Below are positions 1 to 12,897 of a DNA stretch of 64,000 bases, in pieces. The notes below the pieces were generated by a model. The model was not told where the DNA came from and did no database searches. It saw only the letters and a program-made list of their open reading frames with translations. The stretch covers positions 42,863-106,862 of the forward strand of contig QNGE01002664.1 in NCBI GenBank assembly GCA_008508345.1, read 5' to 3'. The position numbers were made by a program, and so were the translations under genes. This DNA comes from Paragonimus westermani. Lineage: Eukaryota; Platyhelminthes; Trematoda; Plagiorchiida; Troglotrematidae. The first letter of the stretch is position 1. Every line of letters starts with the position of its first letter.

Positions 1-611
1 AAAACTAAGGGAAAACTGTCGCGACCAGCTGGAATCAGTAACCACAGACTAAGTCAATCATAAGCACAAGTGAACCATGCTGTTCCATGTATCGAAGCAC
101 ACTGGGAACTGTCCTCTCATCACTGGAATAAGTTCCATCAGGCAAACTGCAAACTAGTGTATATATTCTCTATTCAGAAATCTGAATACAGGTGCAATTG
201 ATTCGGAGAGGTTACTTGGTACACTCAGTCGGACTGAAAAACAATACCTATATATATTCAAAATTTTGGTCATTTGAAGGCAATCGAGCTTTTCCCTGTC
301 AGTCGTGCCGTTTACCCCCGGTTTAATGGAGGCCGTTGACTATTACTGAGGTAGGTATCGCAATTAACCTGTGAATTATTGTCACTGTCTACTAAAGAAA
401 CCATTATCATTCAATTAAATTGTATACACAATACATAATTCGACACCTGTTGTTCCTTGTCTAAGATGTGTGGTCGAAGTTCACTGGATAGGCATAACTG
501 ATGAGTGTTAACAACCATGGAAAGCAGGTCGTGTGTTTCTGATGAACGTCGACCACTGACCATATACTATTTATGCCGACTCAATTTAAATAACTTTTAA
601 TTGTTTTCAGT
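1..611. other. Flank and probable 5' intron of the GT14 gene
   Basis: I see no coding segment here. The last bases before the ATG at 612 read as a pyrimidine-rich splice acceptor (tttaattgttttcag, ending at 610). This suggests that a non-coding first exon lies upstream and that the first coding exon starts almost directly at the acceptor. No core promoter could be assigned. Confidence 0.4.
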
Positions 612-1316
612 ATGTCGGAGGTTTCTTTGAAGATGTCAAAAACAATCACGAAGGCTTACCCTCCAGCTCACTATCTAATGCGGTCTAACAAAACGATCGG
701 ATGGTACATAGTGATCATTGCACTTTGCGGATTAACATATAATCTCGGTCAACTGTCCGGCTTCTTAACAGGACATTTCATCAGAGGATTGGAGAACCCA
801 GAGTGCCGGATTTGCGAACATAGCACCAACAAGGCAAACATATGGTCTGTCCATACTGAACGTCCAGAGGAGCTGGATTTCCCACTGGCCTACAGCATTA
901 TGGTGTTCACCGATCTAGATCGAGCAGTAAGATTGCTGAAAGCTATCTATCGATCACACAATCAATATTGCATTCATGTGGATCGGAAAACTCCGAAAGC
1001 AAGCGAGAGCTATTTACACCAAGCGGCAAGGCTGCTCGGCAGCAATATCTTGTTCGTTCCTCCAGAGAAACGCTTGAATGTGAGGTGGGGAACGTTGAGT
1101 GTACTTCAACCGGAACTGTTGTGCGCACAGCTTCTGATGCAAGCAGATGCCATATGGAAATACTGGATCAATCTGACTGGACATGAGTTTCCATTGAAGA
1201 CCAACTGGGAAATTGTGAGTGCATTGCGTGCCATGAATGGCACTAATGTGGTCGAGGCCATCTATAAGAAGAGAAATGTCAAACGTTTTCCCGATGCACG
1301 TTCTCTGGGGTTCAAC
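612..1316 (+). CDS. GT14 gene, exon 1 (membrane anchor and N-terminal half of branching-enzyme domain)
   Basis: This exon has 705 bases (235 codons). It starts at the first ATG after an acceptor and ends ...GGG TTC AAC before GTGAGT. It encodes the cytoplasmic tail, the membrane anchor, a cysteine-bearing stem (PECRICEH) and the first half of the catalytic domain. The reading frame runs on to a stop at 1358 only through intron sequence. Confidence 0.85.
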
Positions 1317-2612
1317 GTGAGTTCATTATACACAATTTGCGAATTGGTCCACTTCTGAGTGCATCGACAATTCCCCCCATTTTGATCATGCTCATTCAAT
1401 CGTGACCGCCCCTGAATCGATTATCCCGAGTAATGGGAGGCCAGGTAGTTCAGGTAGACGTAGATAACTGGCAGATGCGCAGATCAGTGAAGACTGAATC
1501 AAATATGGTCTGCGTAGGCGACTAATATACACTGTGTGAACAGTGATGGAATACTAACCCGGACACATGAGGCCAATCCACAGTTGACACCTTAACAGTT
1601 CTGACCAATTGTGAACGTGGACATAGTGAGTTGCAATGGATTAAAAGCAGTGGTTATATGACACAGTGACTAGCAAACACAACACTGGTGGATTAAATCT
1701 GATGTGAGCATTTGTGCGGACGGCAATTATGTATCGTTTAAGCATGCAAGAGCCGGGACGCTGAATAAGCTTTGTTGTCACTATTCAGGTTTGATGATGG
1801 TTTTGCGAATAGAGACTATTCCAGTTTTGCTCGACAGTATGCAGTTTGAGGTTCTATCACCAGAAATCGCCTCCCAATCCGCAATGACCGACTTGAACAG
1901 CACGGTCGCTGGTTTGACGCATTACCTAGAGGTGCTGGAGGTGCGCAACACTGATCGCCATAACCTGATCTATCAAGTTCGTAAATATTTACTCTGATAT
2001 GCTGCTGCAGACAACTGACTTTGAAATCCCGTCCACTTGAATAGACGAATTCAAACTCTAAACACCTCTTTCTCCCCATGCCCCCGACCCACCATGACCA
2101 TGATTCCCACACCACAGTTCACCTGGTACAAGGGGCCGGTTCACGTGATTGTCCGTCGCGAGTTCGTCGACTACATGCTGAACAATCCTCGAGCGAAACA
2201 ATTGTACAACACTCTGGCACGTCAGGCCGCAAACAAAATACCCGACGAGACATACTTCGCCACCCTGAATCACAACCCTGACACGTTCCCAATTCCCGGA
2301 GCATTTCTGGGAGTGCATGAAACCAACTGGCCTCAGTCCATTGCCAGATTCAAGATTTGGCGTGAATTCAAATGGCCATGTGGTAGTAAACGATGGAGAC
2401 ACTTTATCTGTATGCTTGGCTGGGCCGAGTTGTCAAAACTCCGATCCAGTCCGCAACTGTTTGCCAACAAATTCGTACCACCAGATGCGTATGGGATGCT
2501 TGAGCTATGGTTGGCCAGGAAGGTACTGTATGAGATTACGTACGGTCGACACCATCCAAGTTTCAATCTGTCCTACTACAGAAATCATGAAATGTCATGG
2601 AATCATCTATGA
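612..2612 (+). CDS. Core-2/I-branching (GT14 family) glycosyltransferase, two coding exons
   Basis: Exon 1 (612-1316) ends at a GTGAGT donor. Exon 2 (2118-2612) follows a CACCACAG acceptor. Both junctions are phase 0, giving about 399 residues, the usual size of GT14 enzymes. These transfer N-acetylglucosamine or xylose to O-glycans or proteoglycans in the Golgi lumen. Residues 28-50 form one hydrophobic segment after a short basic tail, as in a type II Golgi protein. Family blocks seen are PLAYSIMVFTDLD and IHVDRK near the start, a TGHEFPLKTNWEIV block near residue 195, and, in exon 2, WYKGPVHVIVRREFVDY, PDETYFATLNHNP and FANKF. Sequons NLT and NGT are present. The donor-acceptor spacing removes part of the linker present in vertebrate enzymes, so a small middle exon within 1317-2117 may be missing. 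The family call is firm; sugar specificity is not predictable. Confidence 0.88.
1704..1989 (+). other. Open frame inside the GT14 intron, possible skipped exon
   Basis: An open frame runs through the intron between the two GT14 exons. Acceptor-like sites lie near 1788 and 1833 and a GTAAAT donor-like site near 1980. Its product does not resemble the GT14 linker in any frame I read, so I do not add it to the gene. Confidence 0.15.
2118..2612 (+). CDS. GT14 gene, exon 2 (C-terminal half of branching-enzyme domain, stop TGA)
   Basis: This exon has 495 bases including the stop. It opens in phase 0 with FTWYKGP, carries the PDETYFATLNHNP block and ends ...YRNHEMSWNHL. The upstream part of the same open frame (2037-2117) is intron. 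Confidence 0.85.
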   Translation, partial: FTWYKGPVHVIVRREFVDYMLNNPRAKQLYNTLARQAANKIPDETYFATLNHNPDTFPIPGAFLGVHETNWPQSIARFKIWREFKWPCGSKRWRHFICMLGWAELSKLRSSPQLFANKFVPPDAYGMLELWLARKVLYEITYGRHHPSFNLSYYRNHEMSWNHL

Positions 2613-3300
2613 GTGACACACACAACCCCATGGTTCTAACACGTATGTGATGCATGAATCGGTGGACAGTTGTTTTCACAATCTCACCGAACCCTCTCCA
2701 CATGTCCCCCTATTCACGTGTCAAACAACGCTCCCACTCTTATAGCTTCTCCTCTTCAAATCGATTGCACTGTCATACTCATTCGTGACAACGACCATCT
2801 GAACTCACACACCCACTCTGATGAGACTGTTCTGTGGTCTTTCGACCACAGTGGGTTCCGAGACCGACCGTGCCTTAATTCTCCATGGATTCCGTCATGT
2901 CCGCCGCTTATCAATTCCTAACTTACCATAATATGTAAATGTGTATGTGCATTACCCATCTTGGTTCTCCTGAAATCAACAGCCTTTTTGGGCTAAATTT
3001 TAAATTATTCCTTTTAGGGTGTATGTACTCCATCTAATTCCTGTTATTAACGCGTGTTTGGACGCGCTGAAATTCAAGTAGATTTGAATAATGTGGCTTG
3101 TTGCGTTCAGTGACACCTCGGAAAGTGTACTGGATTTTGACGAAGTGAGTATTCATTCACCATTTTACATTGTTGTGGTATGTGCATGTACGTTTATCAA
3201 GTGGACGTGTCAAGGCTGGTAGCGTTGGGCGGGTTCGTAACCAGCATTAGTTTTCACATTGTCAATTTCTTTGTCATGTGGTGCTCCACCTAATAAGGTC
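2613..3300. other. 3' flank of the GT14 gene
   Basis: No coding segment recognised. I found no canonical AATAAA close to the stop, so the transcript end cannot be placed. Confidence 0.3.
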
Positions 3301-3302
3301 GG

Positions 3303-3560
3303 CGGCATCCGATTCGGATTAGCCTGTCACAGTGACCGAAGCCAAAGGACGCCTGTGCTTAGCCATCACTGCAATTGGCTTGCGCCTCACCAATTGCGGT
3401 TCCACCCACACATATATCCAGTGTAAACCCGAAGGAATAAGACAGGGAGGTGTGACAGTTGATTGGCTAATAAGGAAAGGAAACCCTTATCTCTCGGACA
3501 CTGAACAGAGAGAGGCTGCAATGACGAGATCTACACTGAGAAGAAAGATTTTTGAAGTGT
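3303..3560 (+). repeat. Interspersed repeat family C, copy 1
   Basis: This copy shares long near-identical blocks, in opposite orientation, with 10980-11281: the GGCGGCATCCGATTCGG start, GTGACCGAAGCCAAAGGACG, GTAAACCCGAAGGAATAAGA and GATTGGCTAATAAGGAAAGG. It lacks about 45 bases that copy 2 carries before the last block. No coding frame and no clear tRNA-like boxes were seen, so its class is unknown. Confidence 0.75.
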
Positions 3561-5660
3561 GATACAAAGAGCATTGCAGTATGGGAGTGCATGTTGGTGC
3601 ATCCCAGAGAAGATAGTGATGAAAACAAAATTCTCATTTAACTGTGAATAGCCAGGCAGATCTTTCATCTTACAGCACATCGACAAAGCCGAAGTAAAGA
3701 ATGGATAGAAGACCACAGACACTCCAGTTTCTAAAAAGAAGAGCGGACTAATTGTCAATGACCAGGATGTTGGCCGATGCAGTCATTAAATGAAGTAAAA
3801 TGGATATACTGATGTGACCTACCTGACCTGAGCCTAACGTACTCGCCGCCTCTTCGCCACCTAATGCACACACACGGACGCACACTCACGTTAGAGCCAA
3901 ACAGTAGCTGCCACATTAGATGGATAAACAGACTGGTTAACCAACTGATCACCAAACAACGTCGTGAAAACACGGTTTGACGGCAGCGAAACTCACAAAG
4001 GGAAAATATTTGTCCCTGTAGCAACCGAGTCATCCGTTCAACCTTTTCAGCCGCAGATGTATTCAGGTAGCAGTACATTTTTGGGCCCATTCTCATCCTA
4101 GCTTAATCCCATTGATATCGGAACACTAATGGCCAGATAGCCTTCTCGGCACGAGTTCAGCCAATTTGTTGATGCAACCGCTCATGACATAGACATGGAT
4201 ACACCAGGGTGTACTCTCTTTTAGCAAACAGTGCAGAGTTAGGCCAACGTGGTTCGAGTGGCCAAGTGGTGTATGAATCGGAAGGTTGTCTAAACGCCAG
4301 CTGGCAACTGCGTCAGCTGAATGCATGTTCGCTGGGTCTTCTTCTGGTCAAAGTGTTGCACCCAACTTTGCAATCAGATTACTGTGTCCGAGTGATAGAA
4401 CAGATTACTGACATACGTTTGCTCAGGCCATTCGACTATCAACCGGTCATGATGGGCACAGAAGTTGCAAGTATGTTAATGATGGAAACAGAAGATAGTG
4501 GTGAATGTGACAAGGAGCTCGCATTTCAAATTGTTTGAAGCATGATTTGATATCCATTCGAGAGGACCATGCTTGTTTAGTGTATACCACAACTAACATT
4601 TTTGTGGTTTCAGTTTTTAACGCTACGTCACATACCTAAGAGGAATATGACCTACCGTATTTCGAATTCCACATTGCTAACACCAGAACCTTATTTTAGA
4701 CAGCAATTGCAGGTAGGTGTGCGAGGTGAACAGGTACATTTCAGGAGGACGATGCACACAAAGCTCAGAGATCCTGAAAAGAGATTCTGAGTTCGTGGAG
4801 GCGAGTGATAAGGCATGGTAGGAGGATCATACCACATCACCGATTGTACACAACATCAGCAATGAGCTCAACCTGCTCATGTATCAAATGATGATTACTT
4901 TGGTTGCAATAATGGAGCATTTGAACACTAGATGGAGTGATGATGTGATTAGTAAAATTACCAAACACCAATTGGGATTCCTAATGAATAGGTCACCTGT
5001 ATGGAACTAACAGGCCAGATAAACGGCAGTATTCAATAAACACTCGGATGTTTAAGCAGCATAGCTCAAAGTAATGTGGGAGTTGGACCAAAAACAAGGC
5101 CGATATATGGGGTGAACGGCGTGCTAGAGACAAGTTAGCCACTACATCAACAATAAATGAAATTGGTGCGAGTAAACCGAAGTGTGAGGTGTTCAGTGGA
5201 TGAGAAGGTCGTTCAGGGGATTACTGAGCAGCGGGATATAGCCCTGAAAGTTGATAAGACTACACCGGTACTATCAGAACTACAATCCATTTACAGCCAG
5301 CGAAGAAGAACGATCAATGATGCAAAACACTAATATGCAGAAGACTACAAATATTAACGCCACTTATATAGTACATTTGCAGCTGTTCACCGATAGTGGG
5401 GTTACCATATCAATCGGGAAAATACAGAAATTCACTATTATGGGTTGGACGTCAAGCTGATGAGTGACTGGGTTGTAAGTCGAGAGGGAAAACTTTGGAC
5501 TGGTCATCAGGTGAGGCTGAATATTCACAGAGCATAATAAATCAATAACCTTCAATCAGAAAAACACCACGTACTTCAGTAACTCAACGTCTTGCAACTA
5601 AACAATTACAGTAGGCCTAAATGAACTCGGCCAAAGTGATGACTGATAACCTTGCTGAAT
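3561..5660. other. No recognised gene
   Basis: Only short open frames occur (the longest about 110 codons, at 4209-4538 + and 3755-4096 -). None has a recognisable domain. I see no clear repeat in this stretch. Confidence 0.3.
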
Positions 5661-5670
5661 AGCCATCGTC

Positions 5671-5697
5671 ATCATCATCATCATCATCATCATCATC
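5671..5697 (+). repeat. (ATC)9 microsatellite
   Basis: Nine uninterrupted ATC units, with imperfect units on either side (5664-5698). It lies just beyond the 3' end of the decayed minus-strand gypsy element. Confidence 0.9.
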
Positions 5698-5779
5698 GCA
5701 GACACGTGATGGTAATAGATTTATTGAGCACGTGAATGGTCTCACATCAACGATGAGACACAGGTAAGACAAATAGTCA

Positions 5780-8060
5780 TTCAACCGATTACGTGGACGA
5801 CACGACTGGACCGTTGGGATCTAGAGGGCGAGAGAGGCACATGTGTGCTCGGACAGATGTTTGTCTTGCAGACAGCGGCAGACGCAGGTGTCACATTCCT
5901 CCTTCTGGTTTGCATAACCTACATGATCATCGACAAGTTTCTCCATACAGATTATGTTGTTGTAAGGGTCCCTCTTCCACAGCGGAATCATGGATTGGGT
6001 CACGGTTCCGAGTTGATTCTTCCGATTCGATGGTTACTGAGCGCGAACGCACATGGTCCGGTCATCCGGTAGGACGATTTCATTGATCCAGCTATTTTCC
6101 GCTCTGATTTGTCCGAGTTTCCATGCTTCTTCATGAAATAATTTCTCATAAACTAGATCATTCACATTTAAATCGTGAGCAGATGATCTCCGGTCGTACG
6201 ATTGTTTCATTTTCCTCCGTGTGCCTTCAATTTAAAGACAAGCATGTGGGAATAGTGGGTTCATATGAGTACCTAACTTCCGATGAAAGTTTAGATCGAT
6301 TAGGATTCTATCGTTAGTTCCAGTTGGGGTAGCAGGTACGTGGAAAGCAACTTCTTCAACTTCGTTTTCATCCGTCCTGGAAACTGTTTATTTTCCGGTC
6401 CACTTTCATATGTTTGGATCGCATGGTCCACCAGCTCATTTAGTGCTGAATTATAAGCAACGGTCCTCACATGTCGGATTTCATTGTTCTTTCTAAATTC
6501 TTAAAGTTAGTGCCACTGTCAAATATGATAGTTTGAGGAATTCCAAATCTGCTGCAACAACCTCGTGACGACGAAACTGCGATCTCAGATGTAGCATTTG
6601 TCACTGGATAAACGTCAGTTCATTTCGAATAAACATTGATAACTAATGAACACATGTTTTGCTCCATTGAATCAAAATAGCCTAAGTGATCATGCTCCCA
6701 AGCTATATCCGGTCATCTCTAAGAATTGAGCAACACATGAGGAGCATTCCTTTGAGTAGTTTGACAAGTCACACGACTACGAACAAACTGTTTTATATCC
6801 TTGTCGAGGTTCGGCAACCATAGATGGGATTGTGGTTAACACGCAGCACGAAGGGTGAAGTGTTAATTACAGTTCGGACGAAGATGTGCACTATTGAAGA
6901 GGCTTAATAAAAGTGAGACCCAGGTCAATTTTAAATTGGACCAGCTGAAAGGCTTATCTGAATGAGAGGGCAACGGTCAAGTGTGAGTGGCATTCAGTTT
7001 GGCATAATCTAGATCCCTGAACTCCCATCAAGTCATGAATTACCCATGAAGTGTAAACCCCTAGGGTGCTAATGAAATCCACTTGCTCCGAGACAATAAA
7101 ACCTAAAATTTCCCAAAATGCATTTCAGAAAAATTTGTCACGATGCTGTGTGTATGATATAGTTCAGGTAAGACATAGAATCGGCTGTTGTGAACAGGTT
7201 TATTTGGTGTACATACAACAACATACTCCTAGGGAAAAGGACCTTACTCGGGTTACCAGTAATAGATATATCGGAAAACACCGGTAGGGTAATCAAACCC
7301 CATAACAAAATAGTCCAACCGGGTTGCTGATTGTAGTTAGCACACTGCCGTATCACCAAATGTAATATACGAATATGTCTATAAGTTTAAGTCCGAAGGA
7401 TAACCAAGGGGTCGTAAATTGGAAACAGAATAATCCCCAACTGAAAGCGTAATACAAATCCGGTGCGACAAAACTGATTCAAGTTAATCCGATAGTCACC
7501 GCATACTCTCAGAGTTTCGGTGTGTTCCCCATTGATGTCACACAAAGCTGAGACTTCACTAGTGCCACGACATTTATTGGCTTGCTCCTGTCAAATTTTA
7601 AGTAGCTGTTCACCCAACCCAAACGAAATGGTAAGCTGTTTCACAAGAATGGATGTACGAATGAAATTAAGACATACTGGTTTAGTACGTATTCCTCCTG
7701 AGGCTCGAGAACACTAAAGTGGCAAGTCATTCAGATTTAATGGAAACGCACTAATGGGTTCCGGAAACGAAAGGTTTAAACCAATCATATATTTCCGGCC
7801 AATGATCGATGTGTCAGAATCAATAACCAAAAATGTACAAACCTAATCGTCAGATGCGTAATCAAAGAGGTGGAATTCGTAGAAGCTCAGAAGCGACGGA
7901 CAGATTATGAGGAATGTCGGTCATTCTTAAGGAGACGTTGAGATTTAGGCGTTGACAACAATCATTTGTAATGGAAGATTCACTTACAGTGTCATCGATG
8001 CGCAAATTAATTAGCCTAGTCACTGAAATACTAAGGTAGAGTAATGTGATGTCCATCAAG
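5780..8060 (-). mobile_element. Decayed Ty3/gypsy retrotransposon pol (protease, RT and integrase remnants)
   Basis: Read on the minus strand, domains appear in gypsy order, broken by many stops and frame changes. A retropepsin-like remnant is at 8059-7862, with the motif region degraded around IDDTVSESSITNDCCQRLNL. Reverse transcriptase lies around 7560-7440 with CGDYRINLNQ. An integrase zinc-finger remnant (LPNLDKDIKQFV, then VTCQTTQ) is near 6810-6750. The integrase core runs about 6700-6500 with NVYSK, TDVYPVTNATSE and FGIPQTIIFDSGTNF. A C-terminal tail runs down to about 5790. It is not functional. The 54.2-57.1 kb element has a similar integrase block (DVYPVTH) and may be related. No LTR was identified here. 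Confidence 0.7.
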
Positions 8061-8099
8061 GAAATTAATTAACTCCGGAGTCGGCTAAATAGTCCTGCC

Positions 8100-10640
8100 G
8101 AACTGAAGTCAGTTTCACCAAACAAGAATTGTCAGCTTATCACATACCTTCACAGAGCAAGCCATTCACTTCATGAAAATCGGTTGGTCAAGTATAAAGG
8201 AAGCGATCAGCTTGATCAAACGACATCTGGGCGTACACGATCAGTTGATATGATCTGGTTAAGGAGCACACCGTATGTGAGGAAATTCGGACTGGCGTTG
8301 TGTAACAACATGACGAACAAGTTATTTGAATCAACCTAGTGAACCCCTTACTACGTACATCTGACGGTCGCTGGGGGCTGATTTATCGTTCTCTTTTAAG
8401 ATTCTTCGCCTGGCTGTATCAACACTTTGGGGAGTCACGAAAAACAACGTTTCAGCGATCACACCGCTTTCGATAAATTGTCCTATTTGGCTGGTAAAAT
8501 TATATGATTTCAAGTAGCGAATAGGAAAATTAGTGACCAACAAAATAAGATAACTATGGTTAGATAGGTGATTAACACCATTTCGCTGTGCTTGGGAACA
8601 TAAACGAGGTCGGTCTTTGGTAGTCAGTGTTAATCGGATTGGGACAGTCAGAGGAGAACAAACTGTTTTAGAGTTTGGCCAAGGAAACCCTAAGTGCTGA
8701 ACAAGTTGTTTTTGCACACACAAATTCAGGTGACAATCGGATTGTGATTGTCTCGGTCATCGGCTTGAGGGGGCATTTGGTCTTTCGCGGTACGGTGGCC
8801 TGGACCTGATTTATATAGGGATTTTCAATTACTTGAGGCATATGCTGAGGAGTGTTGGCTTTACGGTGACAGCAAATTGACTGGTTGATTAAATGGAGTA
8901 CAGTATTGTCTATTGTGTTGCGTACCGTGTCTGTAAAACCTGGGCTAGTGATAACCTCGGTAGTTCAGTGAGCAGATACACGCGTCTCAACGTAGGCTGT
9001 CGTCTGTGCGCACTATACGGCTAGATGGTTTCTTTTAAATTGTAAATCTCTTTTATCACTGCAACGGCCAACGACACTGTGAAGAAGTCGACGCAATTTG
9101 ATTGAAAGTGTTGTGAGATCGGATAAATTTAAGCCTGAACGTAGCGAATGGAAATACGGAATAACGAATAAACAACATCGATGGCAGATGTACGCCCACA
9201 AAAACGCATTAGCATTCAAACCAAGACAAGAACACTTGTAGACTGAGAGTACTTTGTCCCAGGGTTGCGAACATTGTCAGCATGCCAGTCGGACAAAGCA
9301 GAGTAGCGTTGTGCATTTGCACCCAATATCGAAACAGTTACAATCGGCCATTGATTGCAAAATTGATACATCACACAAAGCTAATGAGAGTGCATTTGCT
9401 CCTAATAGTTCTCAAGAAATGGTCCCTTTTCTTTTGTTGTACTTCATTTGCAATAGAAACAGCATGTCTGTGTTTGAAACATCTGAATCAAACTGTTTCG
9501 ACCAGGCTATCGTGAACGTGTATCTATTGTGAAGCCAAAGTTAGCGACCCTTGAGTGAGACGTACGGTTCGATTGAAACGGTGACTCATGCTCACAGCTA
9601 AACCGACGATGTGCATGAACTGCTAGTCAAGTTTCTTTGAGTACATGTGGCTATCTATCGACAAACGATCAATAAAGCTTCATAATGTGGTCAAGTTTAT
9701 AGACGGTGATCGTTCATCATGATCGTAAATGGTGATGCAACGCTGACAGAGAAACCAGGGTTCGACAAGTTCACATGCTCATTCGTCCTCATGACATTCA
9801 GCAGCTAGCGCGTCAGCGCCTTTAGCAGCCAGTTTCGCACGCGTGAAGTCATTATTGATTGGCTGTTAAAAGTCGCTTGTATGAGCTCAAAGCCAGTGCT
9901 TCCTTCCCGTTTCAATATGAATGTGGGTAATAAAATAGATGGTTTAGTGCGAATCACTTAAGAACTGATGCTCTGGTTTTCACATCAGTCATGCAGTTAC
10001 GAATGATTGGTGTTTTTCTGACTACAATATTCATATGACACCTGTGCTAATTTGCGTACTGTTGTGGTAAAACTACCTGAATTGTGATCTGAATTTGACA
10101 CGACCTTCACCTTCATGGGTACCGTTACTCTGGTGCTTCTCAGATTGTTGGCGAAACTTCAAAGTAACAGTTTGAATAACTGTTACCACTGGACCGTAGG
10201 CTGAGGAAAATGGCTCGACTATCATCGAGCACAATCAGCTGTCGCTCCCACCCCTTTCATCAAAAACGTTAAATGTTAACACTTCGTTTAGTCTCGTCGC
10301 TCACGAACGTAAAACACCGAACATATAAGACGTGTACATGGTAATGACAAAAGAAGCGGTCATCGACTGCAGTTTACGTGAAACGAGGGCTGTTATCAAT
10401 TTCAGGACAGACAAACTGCACGAATCAAAAGTTTGTGCACGAACACAATGCCAGGTGGCGGGTATTAATTAACACTGCGTCGGAGAATGTAAGCAATATA
10501 GGGTTGCGGTTGCTCAGTAACACGTAAAACAGATTGTCTGTTCGCATGATGTGGTTTGCAATGGATGAGATGAGATTTCCACTCACGCATTCTGTTGCCA
10601 TTATCTTTCGCGTTATCGCATGCGTACGTTCAACCATTCT
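8100..10640. other. No recognised gene
   Basis: The longest open frame is 8331-8723 (-), 130 codons. It could be the gag side of the adjoining minus-strand gypsy element, but it has no zinc knuckle or other diagnostic motif. A short segment after an acceptor at 10650 (ALACYADIELRLHM...) looks exon-like but is too short to call. Confidence 0.3.
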
Positions 10641-10979
10641 TGGTTGCAGGCACTGGCCTGTTATGCCGATATTGAACTGAGATTACATATGAGACAGGGC
10701 ATTACAGGAGACCACGATTATGAACAAGTTGAACGACAGTTGTAATTGGGAGTCACAACCGCAACTCAGCCCCAAGTTATACACGAGTTAGAGCAAACTG
10801 TACTTTTCGATCTACATCATTTGTGATGTGTTCTTCCTTGAAAAGTATGCTGAGAAAGACATGCTTCAGAGGAACGGTAGTCTTGATCGGTCTTTTCTGG
10901 CTGTGCAGAGCAGCAGTTTTTTCGGGATGTTTTTTGGTGAGCAACACCTTCTTTAATCTGTCCTCTTCTCTTTGTAGGC

Positions 10980-11281
10980 AATCATCAGTACAGATCTGTC
11001 GGGCTGTGTGAAACAGCCTCTCTCTGTTTAGTTTCCGAGAGGTGAGAGTTTCCTTTCCTTATTAGCCAATCAACTGACTAACCAGCATTGGCCGGCTGGA
11101 TAGAAAAGCCCCACTGGCACACCTCCCGGTCTTATTCCTTCGGGTTTACACTAGATACGTGGTGTGTTGGTGGAACTGCAATTGGCTTGCACCGCACCAA
11201 TTGCAGTGATGGCTAAGCGCAGGCGTCCTTTGGCTTCGGTCACTGTGACAGGCTAATCCGAATCGGATGCCGCCAACCGTG
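10980..11281 (-). repeat. Interspersed repeat family C, copy 2
   Basis: Reverse-complement homologue of 3303-3560, ending at TTGGCGGCATCCGATTCGG when read on the minus strand. It retains about 45 bases (GGGGCTTTTCTATCCAGCCG and on) that copy 1 lacks, and is the fuller copy. A third, degraded copy lies at 60640-60765. Confidence 0.75.
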
Positions 11282-12897
11282 TTAGGGCTGCTTGCCAACC
11301 CGACTCACTTGTGTGGTCTGCATTTTGGAAAGCTGTCTGGTTTAAATTCCGGATTTTGTGTCCAGTTGCACATTTGTGGTAAGTCGAAATTTTCCGTCTA
11401 TATGAAAAACATAGTAGTCGATGTCGTCATGGTGTCCGTTCTGTTGGCTTTTGTCTTTTTAGGTCGTATTTAATTAACGTGTCGTCTGCACCGTTTATTA
11501 CCCAGTGCGGCGTCGAAAATAACTCTGAATCAATGGTTGCTGATTATTCCGGATAGGCGATTTGGACGTTCTCCGCTTTAGTCATGGATATATGCTAGGT
11601 GCGCGACGATGATCAGTTGTTCTCTCACACGGTATCGGCCAATGAATCTTGTTGTCACACGAATGTTTCCTGTAGCATCATCAGGTTCACGGGGCCAGAG
11701 TACATCAAAGACATTATGCAGCTGTCTTGCAGACATTGTAGTAAACTACATTCTCGATCGTTCGCTTCCACCACGTCCACACCGTTCTCGATAAGATAGC
11801 AAGCTGCTTCCTTCATGGTACCTTTATGTGGATTAAATGTTCAAATAAGAGGTGGACAGACATTGGAACGACACGGCTCAGTAACAAAGCCACAAACTGA
11901 ACGGGTCAAAGGGGCGCTGATCGTTCTGGCAGCATGGATACGGAACGTCACGCCAGAGTCCACAAATGACGTGATAAACCTAAAAAATGTAGCATCACGT
12001 GCTCAGATTATGCTGAAAAATGGTTAAGTTTTGATCGTTCTTTCAGTGATTTATAAATCTGCTTCGATCCTGGATGCCGTTTTTTTATTAGCTATCATTT
12101 GGTGAAAAGACTCTTGTGATAGAATTGTGAAATGTGGGATCAAATGAGAAGTGCTGGGTTGGTGAATAACTCGTGCTGATCGTTGATCACGTGGGAGGTC
12201 GGCACTGAGAGACAATCGGTAACGGATGACTTCATTCAAGCTGACTAACTGGAAGTATGCTAAGTTGGGTCGACAATGTTGTGTTTGAGTTCATACGCTT
12301 GTACGAGGGGAAAAAATTATGCGTTCCTGAAACGGAGTTCAATGTCGGCTAGGAAATTGTCAACCTGTACGTGTATAATGCATGTAGCATGGTTCATGAA
12401 GGCCTTTATGGAGCAGTGGGAACAATGAGGTAGAAGCTTAAACTCAACAAAACCGGTGGTTAGGCCGATTTTTCCGTAGATACCTCGTAAAACATTAGTG
12501 AACGTGAGAGAAGAGATGGTGCACAGCAGTCAGTTAGTTTCTGTTGTGGTCTGTTTGGCTGCTTCGCTATGAGCCACTGGCTGGTGCAGTTTCACGTTAA
12601 GTCGACCAGTTTCACTGTTCACCATTACCTCACCACTAATATCGCTTTAGTTCGGTTGATTGCGACTATTCAGACCTCAGTAGTGCTTGGCTGTTAGCAG
12701 ATTCACATGCCACTCACCTAAGGCAGTTTGCTTTACCTGAATCACAACTTTATCATTCAGTACCAGAATGGACTTGCAATGGCTTGCCACCCATCCCGGA
12801 TATGGTTTGCTCTGACTTCAAGATCGCGATCAATCGATTACCTTGACCATTTCAACCCTCACCACAGCTACCACAGAAGCCCTTAACCTGTTTTTAG

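Noticed and set aside
5463..5500. CTGATGAG followed by GGGAAAAC, hammerhead-like
   Set aside because: No stem II can form and the GAAAC element is not in position.
8331..8723. 130-codon minus-strand open frame as a host gene
   Set aside because: No domain and no good splice context; possibly gag-side sequence of the adjoining gypsy relic, but unsupported.
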